A DNA stretch of 64,000 bases from Glandiceps talaboti (Eukaryota > Hemichordata > Enteropneusta > Spengelidae). The translations under genes and the position numbers were made by a program. How positions within the stretch are numbered: the first letter of the stretch is position 1; every line of letters begins with the position of its first letter. The stretch spans positions 4,720,634 through 4,784,633 of the forward strand of contig NC_135562.1 in NCBI RefSeq assembly GCF_964340395.1, in the 5' to 3' direction. Under the pieces are notes generated by a model that saw only the letters and a list, made by a program, of their open reading frames with translations, did no database searches and was not told the origin of the DNA. This document shows positions 49,721-63,913 of the stretch, one piece after another.

Positions 49721-52559
49721 GTAATATTCCATTTTTGAAAATGAACACAATAATAAGAATACTACAATATATATTGAGCTATTCCAAGCACACAAAAAAT
49801 AAGGAAAGGTATGGAACTTAAAATCCAGGGAACAAGTTGAGGTTCACTTGTGAAATTGAGCGGATTATTCTTATTGCTTTAGGCAAATGCAATCTTTAAC
49901 TTTAACAGCTCTTACAGAGCTACAAGCATTTCCTACACCTCTGTATGAATGTCCTGTCTCTGGGGTACTCCTTTAAGCTGCAGATGATAAGACGACTCAT
50001 GTTCTTCTATTACTGTATCAGCTTACTTTCATAAAAAGTGAAGGAATGCATCACATCAGAAACCTACCCTATTACAGGCCACTTCATTTATTTCATAATG
50101 CATTAAAACTATTCCGGAAGTAGTCACACGTTATATCTAAAAGTATTGAGACTATCATTGTGTACATGATTTCCTATTCATTTGTAAATGTAAATTATAT
50201 GCACATAAGGTGTGTTACTTTAAATATCATTAATGCTTACAATTTACAAACAACTGAATTATTTAGACAAAACAGATAGTCTCAATAACTCAAACTCATA
50301 AATTTCTTCAAAACATGTTAAATTATATAAATATATTAATGTAATCTCAGTCATCAGACATTCGTGACTCACATAAATTAATTACTTCTTTTGACTGATA
50401 ACTACGCCTTCCTATTAAAATTGATGAAACGCAATCAGTTGAAGAATACTGTGTTCGGTATATAAATAAAAATGCAGATCTATATTTATCCATCTTGAGA
50501 ACAGCCTCCATGGAGAAAAAACTTCAAAATTAATAAACATTGAATTCTCACCACAATTCACACAAGTGGATTAAAAAGTTATTAAAATGTAACACTTTTC
50601 AAATGTATGTCTTTTGAATTGTTGATGTCGATGAATATTGCTTGATATTTTTTTTATTCAAGTAGTACATTGTATATGTATGGTATCATGGGATCCATTC
50701 TCAGAATATCAGGTGTCTACATCAGCTCCTGCCCACACACTTACCACCCACACATTGTCACACAGGAATTACATGTATCTTTAAAAGTCTATGATACTTA
50801 ACAGACATCTAATGATGATAAATTAATTCAAAATATACAGAATACAGAACAACAACAGAATATTTCTTTTTCTATGTTTGAGCTTTAAAACCCTAGCAAC
50901 AAAATGGAGGTGGATATGGAAAAATTTAATCAGGTTCCTAAACATCCGATGTGTTGGTCTTAAAATTAAAACCCTAGAGAGAGAGAGCTAGTACAGGGAA
51001 TCTATCAAATTTAAACAGTTTCTTACTATCATATTTTTGTTAGAATTTTAGAACACTATATAGCAGAATGAGAAGTCTGATAAATGTATGATTTACATCC
51101 AATGTTTTACTACGGTTCTAGAATTCTGGCAAGAAAAAACAGTATGTTACAAAGCTCAGTCCATGTAAATATGGATGCTTTGATTGAAATTGGACAATTT
51201 TAAAGAGGCAAAAGTTGCAAGCATACTAAGTAACCATTATGAAAGTGGTGACTGGATAAAAGTGGGTGTACTAATTTGCTCCGATTAGGAAGTATAGTTT
51301 TAATTGCATACTAAATTTATAATAGCCTATATACTCCTACATGTATGTCCATATGTAGAATTACATAGTTTACATATATGTTCATATACCAAGAGATACA
51401 TTTGTAGGATAAGAACCTACAGATGGCCTCCTACACTTTAGTTGCAATTGGTCCATGACTACAGAACTTTAAAGCTGTCTTTAATATATACCAAGCTGCA
51501 TGCAAACCATTTGATGAGAATGAACCATTTCAACATTACCAGTATTAAAAATTCATATTCTTACTCTTTACCTTGTGTAATAGCCATACTGTTCCATTAG
51601 TGTGAACTAAAGAGTATTCTTGAAAGCACTTAGTATTGATCAATACTCTTCAACATCTTACTACATGTACATCACTGCACAAGATGAAATCCACACGCAC
51701 TTCAACTATATGAATCCCATGCTATATACATGTGTACAAGCCATCGAAGATGTCGCACACTCAAGTATAAACTCATAAGTGTTTATCTACATAGGAATAC
51801 TTTAAGTCAAGATGACTTTGAGAATGAAGCACTGCAGCTGACTTTGATTACCAGCTATAAACTGTGAATCCTGTTCAGTAGCATTTACCAAATCTTATTT
51901 TTGAAATTATCTGAAATCAGATGTACAGTGTATGAATGATGTCCATGTATGATGTAGAATACTGTGAAAGATGTTTATTTCTGTCAATGTCATACTATTG
52001 AAGTTACATTTCCTGAGTGACAGATGCTACCAGTGCTGCTAATGTTGTTCTCAAGTCAGGTACAACACTAACAGTGGCAAAACGTCCTTTACTTTGAATG
52101 GTTCTTAGATCAGAAGTAAAAATATACATTGTGTGAAACTTTTTTTTAAGTTACATTTTTTGAGTGCTGGCTGGTACACACAGGGAATGACCACCAAGTC
52201 TTCAAATCCTACTCATTGGCAAAATCTCCCGATAATAATTTTATGGAATGATTCTAAAATCACAGGTAAATGTGTATATATATACAAGCAGATTTACGGA
52301 ATTTTGCCAGATTGAATTCCATACTTGCACTACTTTGTGATCCAAATGACATCCAGCTGAGTTAAAGCACACAAGAAAGGCATATTTGTGATCCACAGTC
52401 ACATACATACATCATTCTGTGACATCTTCATGTAATTCCCAAGACCTCATCTTCTACTGCTGACATCATTCATTCTGACACATCCCAATTCCCTTTATAG
52501 ATGATCATCTTACTGGATGATCACCATCAATCATCACAAATTATTACTAGTACTACGTT

Positions 52560-53030
52560 CGAGACTGTGTTAGAGTCCAGTTAAACTATTTTAGTCTGGT
52601 TGAATATTAATTACTATGTGTACAGAACTGTGGTTAGGGCATCGAAGTGTTGTCTGGATGAATATTATGTACAAGATAGGTTTTAAGCCCAGTTACCTGT
52701 GTTTAGTCTGGCTGAATATTGATTACTATGTGTACAGGACTGTGGTTAGAGCATTTGAGTTTTGTCTAGTTGAATATTAGTTCTACGGCTCAGTTACACA
52801 TGTTAAGTCTGGTTGAATATTAAATTACTATGTGTACATACAGGACTGTGGTCAGGGCATGTGAGTTTTGTCTGGTTGAATATTATATGTACAAGACTGT
52901 GTTACTGTTAGGGCCCAGTTACCTGTGTGTTTAGTCTGGTTGAATATTAATTACTATGTGTCCAAGACTATGGTCAGGGCATCTGAGTTTTGTATGGTTG
53001 AATATTACAAGATGTACAAGTTAGGTCTCA
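52560..53030. repeat. Tandem repeat, ~4 copies of about 110 bp
   Basis: Units carry tctggttgaatattaattac, tatgtgtacaggactgtggt and agggcatctgagttttgt in order, near 52597, 52710, 52808 and 52934. Confidence 0.85.
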
Positions 53031-54149
53031 GTCGCAGCACTACATGTATATAGCTAACAACTAAAGGTGTCCATAAGCAACAACTGTAAACATACATTTT
53101 TCTAATCTTTAGTGAAATACAATACATGTATTTTCAAGAAGTTCCAAAACACTCAGCTGCAGTATAAAACACACCTACAAATGTACAATCACCCACACAT
53201 AAATTTTCACACATATGTACAGAAAGAAAGAAATTGTTGTCAACTTGTGACTAGTAACACTAGAGGACTGTTGGTGTATTTTGTACTCCTGTTTATGTAT
53301 TTCAAATGCCTTATAAATTATATATTTATATACATTAAATGTATTCTACAAATGTTTTAATTGAGATCTTTTCCTCTTCACTAAACTTAATGGAATTGAC
53401 TATAAGAATTATACAGTACTTGAATTATTCATATGACTTATTGAGAGCGTGGCAGTTCAGATTGGAGAATTGCGGAAATCATAAAGATGCAAGACAAAGT
53501 GCACTTTGTTGCACTGCTTGACAAAGTCATAAGTTAACAACATGCTGAGAGACATGTAAATTGATCACTCTACTTTTCTCCACTTTTACAATTACTGATA
53601 CAATTTTCATCAATTTTACAGTCAGTGCAATTTTTTCCTTATCAATTTAACAGATTAAGTGTTGAAATGCACCCACTTGCAATTTGACTTTATAAGAGCC
53701 TTAAAAAGTGGTATGAAAATTTCACTTCAATCCATTTGCGTACAGTAAAAGCTAAGGTCGAAATTTACTCATGTTGCCTTGGGTCTGTGCTTTTAGGGTT
53801 GCTGAATAAAGCTCTCAGTTAATGAGTACACCTCTGTCTGAGCACAGTGCTAGCACCCTCAGAAGTGACCTTTACAGTATAGCAGAATAGCCTGGGGGTC
53901 TAGCAGCTTGACTAGTTGAAATCATGCCTTCGTGTAGTAGTTGGCAACAGACTAGACATCATTATTTTGGTTTCTATATCATGTCAAAAAAATCAGCATT
54001 AAATTCAGCTTCATCTTCAACTCTCCCCTTTTAACAAACACAAACTCAGTAAGGAAGTTATAAACACTTTTCTGGGCTGGAAATCATCACAGAATACACA
54101 CAGATACACGGTACATGTATCTGTATTAATTAGTACTCACAAAGTAGTA

Positions 54150-54680
54150 AAAGTTAAAACCTGATTAATGATTTATAAAGGTTACATCTTGAAATGTCAC
54201 ACACTAATACATGTACATGCAGATATGTATGTTTTACTTTCACATAAATGAAAACCTGACATGGACTAATTTGAAGATTCATTCAAGATGTTTTAATTAG
54301 TAATACCATAGTACTTACAAATTATTAAAAGATGACATATATAAAGTTTAAACTTCAAAGGTTAGGCACTAATTGTGTAAACGCATATGTTAAGTACGTA
54401 CAAATTGGTAACCCCTGACATTTATCAAGTTTACAACTTCAAAAAACAATGTCTGGCACTAATTTGTACATGTACATGTACATCAAAATATCTTTATTAG
54501 TTAATTAGTAGTTTCAAATTAGGAATAACCAACAAAGTTTACCACTTCAAATGTCATACTCTAATTTGCAAGTGTATATCCAAATATGTTAATTAGTAGA
54601 AATAACTATGAAGTATACAACTTCAAATGTCAGTTGTCACGCACTAATTTGTACACGTAAATGCCGTATGTTAGTTACGG
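54150..54680. repeat. Tandem repeat, ~5 copies of about 100 bp
   Basis: Units contain aagtttacaacttcaaatgt, ggcactaatttgtacatgta and atatgttaattagta, with substantial divergence. Confidence 0.75.
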
Positions 54681-57600
54681 ACTACTGCAAAAGAGAAATA
54701 TGTGTTTACAAAGCAAAATAAACACCAAATTAACATACCTACTACCTTACTCATAAAAGAAATACCATATTGATCAAACATATGTACATGTACATATGTA
54801 TGCATGTACCAGCATAATTTAGACTTCTTGCTTTTTATTAACCTTTTGAAGTTATTTACAGAATTCATCTAGTGTTATTGGTGTCATATTAGTGGTATGC
54901 CATGCAAAGCAGATACTAAACAGTTTAATAATAATAAAATCACAAATTTCTTGTAAATTTTAATCCTCATTGGTACCACAGCTTTCAAGAAAATTATCAA
55001 ATTGATACTTCCAGATGTTGTGAAGTACTTAAGGTTCATTCAATTCTGATTGGTTAGAAAGCATCGGAAACAAGCACATCTGTTGGCTATATTGTTAATG
55101 TGTGATAAAGTATGTTTTCTAAAGAGTGGCAACCTTGTAATAGCTTCACGTTGCCCCATACTTCTATTATGTAATTGGCATCTATATATGAATTAATGCC
55201 CATCTTATCTGTACACATGCGTACGCAAGGAATGTTTCTATGTAGCGTACAATTTATGTAGTGAGAGAGGGGGTCAAAGCAGGTGATACATCACAGAAAA
55301 CAGATTTACAAGACAACACAGGAATTCAAAAGTAGGTGATTATTCACAATGAGTTGTACGGCTAACCTATGTGTAGTGGTAGAGTCACCAATATGAATAA
55401 ATCATATGGTAGTCACTTCTCCCTGCTACAAACTTAATATTTCAATTAAAAAATTACTTGTGTAATCAGTTTCAGCCAATTTGACCTGCCAAATGTTGGT
55501 GTTAGATCCTATCCTTCACTATGTAAATGTTACTCACAATATTGAAAAACAATGTTTAATAATTTTGCCTTTATTAAACTTTCGAGAGCATACTTCACTT
55601 CCAGTTCCACTGCATTGACAACTGTATGATAGTAACAGGGATAAACATATGATGAATACCTGTCCATCAAAATGTTTAATCTTTTTGTCATCTCATAATT
55701 GTGTTCTAATTAGATTTATTCAGCTCCCAGTCATGAGTCACTTGTACATAGTATTACCCATATTGTGTTGTCTTGAATAGTGAATTACAAAAATTTGCAT
55801 ATTGTGCTTATTAAAATATGCTATTTCTCATATATTTCTCTGATTCATACAAAGCCCTGGAGGCCAACATATTATTGAAATTAATAACTGTTGGGAAAGA
55901 TTTATAATTTGTGAAAATAACCATCAAATTGTCACTTTCATCGACACTTATTGATGTTGGCACCAGCAAATTTGATCAAGTGAGGACATATTACATGTAA
56001 ATATTGCAAAAATATCAAACTTCATTACCACATTGTTAAATAGACACAGAGGTTCTATTTTGAATTACTAAAAGCTTGCTAAATATAATTAAATCATGTT
56101 TTGTCGCACTTTGGATCTCCCTCACAGACAGAGATGTGTACTTTTTGACGTATTGAGAGCTGTGCATTTAATTGCTTGGCTGTAATTGTTAATACTTTGG
56201 ACACCTGAAAATAACTTTTCAACTCTAGGGAATAAGGTTTGAACTTTGGAATTTCACTTAAGTTAGAGGACATCAATAAATAACTCAAGCATGGATTAAA
56301 GGGTCTGAATATGGCATTTAGTTTATTAACCAATGACAAAGATTCAATTTCAGAAAGATTTCTGGTGTTAAAGTGGCACAAACTGAGTTTAAAAGCTTTT
56401 TACTCACGTGAAAATATTTACATAATCCCTCCATTAAACTATTCTAGTATGATATTGATGCTTGTCTTCTATAACTGATACATTACAATTGTCTTCTGAC
56501 GTTGATCAAACAGTTGATTGGATAGTTGGGGTTTCAACTAACATATGTAACAAACATTTGTAAAATAAATTATGTCACTGGATCGTTTATGAGCTATATC
56601 TTAATACCTGGTTTTAGTTCTTTCACTTACAAGTGATAGTTAAGTTTGCTTCAGTAAGTAGAATACTGCAATTACCTTTTAAATATGCAACAAAAAATAT
56701 GTCCAAAAATATATAAACTTAGTTTGTGCTCCAAAGACCAATGTGAGATAAGGATTACAATTTGTATGTGGTGTGGCTGAGTTTTTGAAAAAGTTGGTTC
56801 TACGAATGATCCAAGCTACACTGAGTAGTAAATTGAAAGTTTAAGATTGAATATAGGGCTTTAAAAGAACTAAGAGTTGTAATTAAAAACAATCTTGTAC
56901 CCATCAGCTCATTATTGTGTTACTTAAACTGATTTTTTGTGACATGTTTGTGACCATAATAATAATTTACTTCAATTACAAGTTATAAGTTTCATCCTAC
57001 TTACACTCTTAGTAGGATGAAAATTATAACTTTTTAGAGTTTGAAATTTCTTTTCTTTATCTACTAGATATCCTAAATAATTACAATTTTTTAAATGGTT
57101 ATTAATTCACAATGTATCAAATCAGCAAAAGTAATATCCTTGAAAACTATTGACAGCTGCACTTTTGACAAAAAGAAATTAATATATTTCATATATATTA
57201 TGTAATTTCATATCTTGTATGTACACAAATAGTCATGCATGCATAAATTATTCATTGATCGATACGCCTTTTAACACATTCAGTACTATACACATATATA
57301 TTATTAATCAAAGCAGTCAACTTCATTGAAATACTTACAAAATCACCAAAGCATGTATTATTGTATGATGTACTATTTACGTTAATTTAATTTCGTGAAG
57401 GGAATTCATTTCCTTTCTCTTACTTCTCTATGAATACTGTCCCGTTTATTTTCTTTATGGTCTATTTACAGAAAGAGCAGGTGTTCAATTAAATCCCTTA
57501 CTTAGCATGTATTAGCACATGCACTGGCTTTACAAGGTGCAGATTAATATGTATTGTATCAAAAAGTAGAAGACTTTACTAAATATGGATACTGAAAGTC

Positions 57601-58034
57601 AGGTCTATCAAATAAAACTCTTTATTTATATCAAGTGTTTTTGCTAAGATTTGTGAACCTCAACAACACTAACAGTTTCAAATCTGTTAAAACTTGGTAG
57701 CTTCCTATATCATGTTGTGCTGGTACAGCTAAGCTCAGTATTAATAAAAATTAGAAGTCATGGAGGTTGAGACTACCCCTTAATACTGCATGCCCTTAAC
57801 TGTAACACTACACAATGTATACAAATGTGTATATGTATATGTACATTATACATTTTATTATATCATCAGCTTCTTTTCATAAAATAAAAAAGTTTAACTT
57901 ATGTGCTTCAAAAAGAAAAATTAAACTTCCTGCAGTTACTTTTTACAAATTCATTATTTATTGCAATCATGAGGGGAAAACAGTAGTCACCATGCAAATT
58001 TTTGCAATAGAAGTAAAAATCATATAGAATCAAT

Positions 58035-58175
58035 CCACCTTAGAATCCAAAATGTCCAATGAATGCTAATTCTATAGGAAAATAAGAAAGTCGATTTCCT
58101 TGAAAAAAATTAGTAAATCCCTAAATTTCTTTTATTACTACGAGATGACCAGGAACAAGCAGCCTGTATGGCAAA
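58035..58175 (-). repeat. Dispersed repeat, copy 3 (inverted)
   Basis: The reverse complement contains tgttcctggtcat, tttcaaggaaatcgact, cttattttcctat and acattttggattctaa, in the order seen at 24305-24585 and 26675-26935. Confidence 0.5.
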
Positions 58176-60910
58176 GTTTTGAGATTTGAAGAACTCTCTA
58201 GGAAATTTGTCCCTTACCTACATTTTTGTGTACATGTCACCCTAAATTTGTTGCTACTTTGAAAGCTTTAACGCTAAATTGTGACTGTATTTTCTAATGC
58301 TGAAAGGTGTCAAATACAACCAATAAGCTGATAGTTTCCTAGAAAAAGCCACCTCTAGACTATTCCTAGTTGTACATTAACGTTTTCCTATAACAGGCCA
58401 TTTACTTTGTCCCATTTGTACCCGGTACATGTTTAGCATCTGCACATGATAAAATCTGACAGTAACAACATCTAACTTGGTTGCAGCTAAGGTGCACTCG
58501 GCAAAGTGCCTATAATGAGGAAATAGATACTTGTGAAAGTATGGACGGTCATGGTGTAAAGAGAATATAAGGCCTATAAAAGGTGATAAGATATGTGTAC
58601 CAATGGTACTGTAGATACCCTTAGTATAACATACATGTACATGTACCTCCTGCCATTTTTTTTTTATTGTTCATCAAATTACATTAATGAGAATGCAAAG
58701 CTTCTAAAAGACATTAAGGGGACATGTATAACATACATACCCATACTAATATACATGTACATCCATGTTCATGTATTTTCTGCCATTTTCGTTTTAAACT
58801 AATCACAATATATTTTAACACTACTCAATGGTTTATCTACTTTTCACAAATCCCAATAACAGAAATCTGAGAAATTTGGCACAACTTTCAATAATATGAG
58901 CTTAATGTTGTTTAAAAGCAACAACTTGAACAAGCCACAGGAAAACCCCATGAATTCTGGAATATATACACATGTATAACTTACTACACAAAAATATCCT
59001 TAAACTTACGCTAAATATTTCATGCATTCACCTTCTAAAGAAACATTTTACCTTTCAAAGCAAGCACAGCTTTTAAATACATGTCTACATCAGTAATTAT
59101 ATACATGTGCATGTACATTTATTCATCAATTTTGAACTCAAGTCCCCAGCCATCTATGCGATCAAACAACTTATGACTAAATTAATTTGATGTATGGAGT
59201 TTAAGATTGGATTTTTTTACTTTCACTAAAATTGGACTTTTTCTTCACATCTAAGACTAGTAGTAGTACTTTGATACTTTCCATTCTCTCTGTTGAAGCA
59301 TGATTCACAATGGCTTCACTGTATCACCATAAATAACAAATATCACCATGGTAATGTAATTTTTTTTTATCTCTCTTCTTTGCAAGTTGCAAAACTTACT
59401 TTGGTGCAAAAAGATCATGTAAGGTTTCTGGGTCATTGACTTTGTTAGTAGTGTAGGAATTCACAATTCTCATCACGACACAAGGGTAGGATAAAAATAC
59501 AACACTGTTTCCATGGTGACTCTGACTCATTAAGCTTCATTACCATGCAGAGGTGATGTCAGGGAAACATTGCTAGTGTATCTAAATTTTCTGCAGATAA
59601 CGACAGTAAGATATGTCAACTGTCAGCATTATATTATGGCAATGTCATTTCGACCGTATACTAATACCTGCTAAGATAGGCACAAGATTCTAGATTAATG
59701 GATCCATGCTACTTGCGTCATTGAGAAAACGAAAGGCTAATATTAGTAAACTTTGAGTCTACCTGCTAAAATATAAATAAGACTCAACATTAGTGAAGGC
59801 ACACTAACAGCAGCATCATTGTGGAAATAAAATGAACAGGTTAGGATAGTACAAATTTTGCCTGCAAGTGTGGATGCATGCTACATACAACTGACTATTT
59901 AGTGGACATAATTATGGTACAGCGTTGAAAAAAATTAACGATTATAATGCTCCTGATGTAAACCGAGTTTACAATATGACATATTTTGCTAACCCTGAAC
60001 CTATCCCTAAATCAAGCAAAGAGACAGGGCATGCTGTTAAGAGTTATGTGTCTAATAAATTTATAATAACATGGGTTTTTTTCATTTGAATATCATATCA
60101 TAACTCATAGCCTGGTGACAAGAGCAGCATGCATGGGTCACCTTGAGTTCCATATGAAATACCACAAATAATGACAATGGAACAGAACCATAGCTGACAA
60201 TTTTTAGTGGTATATTTTGAAAATCAGAGTCCATAGCATGATGACAAGACCTAAACACATACGATTCACTCTTTACTTCGCTATTTCTGTCAGTGGAACT
60301 AATAGGAATATATTTTTTCCTACACATGTACATGCAGCGTGTTAAATAGTGACAAATGTCTTTGTCATTACTAACTAAAATTTAAAAAGTAGTTCTGATT
60401 CACAAAAGAATATCAGAATTTGATTTAAAATGTTTGCCAAACACAGTTACCATAAGTATGAAAATTTCATATTAGATATAAATCATAGCAATAATGACAT
60501 TATTTTCGACCTGGATGTATGCTATGATCACAAAACTCGTGACAGTGAACAATCAGATGAAATGGCTGCTCAGTATGTATGTATATCCTTGGGTGCATAT
60601 TATTGTGTACGTCGTAGTCTGTGAATGTACTAATGAGTAATATAGTAATCTTTGAATTTAAATCCACTTATGTATAACATCTCTCGAGTCAAACGACACA
60701 AACTAATTTGACACAATGTAACTACATGTACATAACTGTATTCAGTTTCTGTCATGACATTCACGCTTCGACTCATTGAACTATCCATTCCTTCATCAAT
60801 TTCATACTTGGTTTCTATGGTAATTACGCATCACCTACACTGGTTACAATGGTTTTTATTATCACAACTGAACAGACAAGGTTCAGTAGTGCCATATAGG
60901 CAAAGTGTCT

Positions 60911-60963
60911 GCTGTCTGTGTGTGTGCACGGGTGTGTGTGTGCACGGGGGTGTGTGTGTGTGT
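60911..60963. repeat. (TG)n-rich tract
   Basis: Interrupted tgtgtgtg / cacgggtgtg simple sequence. The neighbouring open frame (60754-61044) is not considered coding. Confidence 0.85.
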
Positions 60964-61059
60964 AAACAACTTAAGGTCAAATACTGCTATAGTGCGAGAC
61001 CGATTACCATGATATTTGGTGGGTGTATTATCTTGGGTGCCTAGTTGAGAAATTGTTCA

Positions 61060-61440
61060 AATCAAAATGATCTTACCATAGGTGTGTGATTTGGGTAAAA
61101 AAAATATGATTTTTGGTCAAAAAACTTAAACTCAAAAACTCCTGAGCAAATCGTTCTGAAATTTGTTGCGAACGTACTTAGGGGTGTGTAAATTAGGATT
61201 TGTTCACATGACATGATGATCCCATAAGTAATATGCAAATCAGGGCTAAAAATGTGTCTTTTTGGTCAAAAATCTTTAATTCAGAAACTATTGAGCAGAT
61301 TGGGCTGAAATTTGATAAGGATGTATTTTGGGGTATTTAGATGAAGAAATATTAAGCATATAATGATCTCATCAGGGATATGCAAATGAGGTGTAAAAAT
61401 GTGAATTTTGGTCAAAAACTTATACATGTACAATCAAAAA
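61060..61440. repeat. Tandem repeat, ~3 copies of 130-150 bp
   Basis: Each copy has ttttggtcaaaaacttaaac, a ctgagcaaatcg..ctgaaat block, and aatgatct...atatgcaaat with ggggt. Confidence 0.85.
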
Positions 61441-61514
61441 GTATTTGGTCAATGAGACTGAAACTTGGGGAAATGTTTCTGGAAGTGAAATTCTGCAGAT
61501 TTTGTTCAGAATAT

Positions 61515-61860
61515 TTTCACAATTGGCTCTAGCAACAATGACCATGTCCTTAGCAACAACAAAATGCCAGTATAGTTTGCTAAAATAACATCATCTGGTA
61601 GGCAAGTGATTAACATTCAAAAAATGTATGTAAATGTGCCTAGCAACAAGACCATGCCCATAGCAACAGCCATGTGATGACATATATCGCAAAGATAACA
61701 TCACAAATTCACAGACAAATGAACGAGCACTCAAACAATTGTATGCAAATATATCTAGCAACATGACCATGCCATAGCAACAGCCAAATGATCACGTATA
61801 TTGCAAAGATAACAGGGCTGGATAGGCAACTGGATAATCATTCAGCAAATAGCATGGATC
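61515..61860. repeat. Tandem repeat, ~3 copies of about 115 bp
   Basis: Units carry ctagcaacaagaccatgccc, atagcaacagcc, gcaaagataacatc and a variant of gcactcaaacaattgtatgc. Confidence 0.8.
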
Positions 61861-62119
61861 AGCATGTGGATAAACATTTTTAAAAACTGTACAGTTGTGC
61901 TAAAACGACATTGGTGCTATTTTTGTCTTTGTCTTTCAACCAAATATGCATGTGTGAGAGACATGTCTTGTCAGCGACAAGAATAAAACCATATAAGGGG
62001 AGGACCTTTGTAGATTCCAGATGTTATCATAGCTGGTGTAAAGGTAGCCCATGTAATTATAAATATTGAGCGATAATGTCACTTCTACATTACCAACCCA
62101 AAAAATATTATGCCTCTTG

Positions 62120-62760
62120 TTACATGACAATAAGTACGCATTGTATGTAATATTCCAGTATATTACACCACAAACTCACACAATGAAAATGTCATTTTAA
62201 GCATAAATATCAGGTTTAAATTTTGTTCAAAATGTCTACAAGATATAAAAAAAAATAACATTCTATTGACAAAAACCTTCTTTACAGACATTGCTATAAT
62301 TGTATGGCTTGCATGTAATAGATTGATTACCTTCTAGTGAAAACATCACTTTATGACATTAATATGGGTTAAAAGTTACTTAACATGCCAAAATATATTT
62401 TAAAAAATGGCACATATTCTGATTACAACAATCTTTTCTTCAGCATATTAAACCTTGGTACATTTCCATTTGTATCATACTTACTACAATTGTAGTTTAA
62501 TTATTGCTCTACAAACTCAAATGTGTAAACGCTAAGGTATTATGTCAGCTTATAAGTTACTTAAAATACCAACAGCTAACATACATTGTTGTTATAGGAA
62601 TCGTTCTTTCATGAAACATTTTCACATTTGACATTACTATCATTTGGTTATGACAACACTAAAACCCCACAGACTAACAAATTCTAAACATATCACCTGA
62701 AGGCATTAGTGTCACTGTCAGACTAAAAAGTTACTTAAACTGCCAAAAGCCAGCTTACAA
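62120..62760. repeat. Weak tandem repeat, period ~185 bp
   Basis: The combination aagttacttaaaatgccaa plus acaaactcaaa.g recurs about three times and is strongly diverged. Confidence 0.4.
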
Positions 62761-63459
62761 ATAATTTGCAAATGCTTTCCTTTACAACGGATTATCAATT
62801 TGTAAAGCGTTATCATCTTGACATTGCACTGATATTTAATTAAAAACATCAACGTGAAAATTATCACAGAATTCTGACAGCTATGGTGTCCCTTGATGAT
62901 CCACACATCGATTCTACTGAAATTACTACAAGTAGTATCCATGGAAACCATACTATTAGTGACTCACGCAACAAACGCTAAGCTGAAATTGCAATATACT
63001 ATAAGTAATATAATTGATCATGGAAATATATTAAAAGTGAAACTGACAGTACTCCACGATGAAAACTGAAAGAGAATTGATGCTGCATTAACAGAAAAAC
63101 ATTCATTAATCTCGTCTCACCTGTCAAATTTCAATAGAGAGTCGTAAATATTTTATGATTATGATAATTTTTACACACTGGTTGTACAGAGCTATTGATA
63201 CTAATGAAAGTAAACATCAGATAGCAATTATGTGAATTGGTCTGAATTATTGATAAGGGAAATTGCAAACAATAATCTCACAATTCAGCTCCATTAGCGT
63301 AATTCCTACGTATGCATCCATGCCATGCCATGGTTGCTTTTATTATCAGTTCCAATCAATGAAAAATTATAACACTAAAATATTCTTTTCTGTAATAATA
63401 CATTATTCAAATCAAACTGTAACTTGCTTACACTTATACTTACAGCTATCAATTTTCAC

Positions 63460-63740
63460 TGTTTCATAACTGCCAGTACATATATTTATACATATATATA
63501 TATATATATTGTTTTTTTCATAAAAAGTTCACTGAATTTAATTAAATCAGGACTTTCAGTTTATTATATTTATCAAATTTTACTGTTTAATCATAACTGC
63601 CAGTACATATATTATTGTTTTATATAAATATATTGTTTTTTTCATAAAAAGTTCACTGAATTTAAATCAGGGCTTTCAGTTTATTATATATTTATCAAAT
63701 TTCATAACTGCCAGTATATCTTTTACTGTTTTTATAAATA
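63460..63740. repeat. Tandem repeat, 2.3 copies of ~125 bp with internal (TA)n
   Basis: cataactgccagtacatata, attgtttttttcataaaaag, ttcactgaatttaa and gctttcagtttattatat occur twice in full, with a third partial start near 63703. Confidence 0.9.
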
Positions 63741-63813
63741 AAATGTGTGTAATTATTCTTTTCTAAGAAATGTACATGTGTCCGTTGGCCTATAATACGG
63801 AAATAAAATATTA

Positions 63814-63814
<1 letters not shown>

Positions 63815-63868
<54 letters not shown>
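63815..63868. repeat. (ATT)18 microsatellite
   Basis: An uninterrupted ATT run of about 54 bp, close to the TIR-element copy at the window edge. Confidence 0.95.
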
Positions 63869-63913
63869 TCATTATTAATTTTATTTTCTTATAGATAAAG
63901 TATAGTTCTACTT

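Noticed and set aside
59020-59085. Candidate first ferlin exon reading MYLKAVLALKG before a GT on the minus strand
   Set aside because: It has the right final phase but none of the otoferlin N-terminal residues (no GDR.AK..FRG), and the donor is weak (gtaaaa).
63095-63145. Strong donor-like CAG|gtgaga on the minus strand as a 5' UTR exon end
   Set aside because: No ATG and no supporting coding or promoter signal; a single donor match is not enough.
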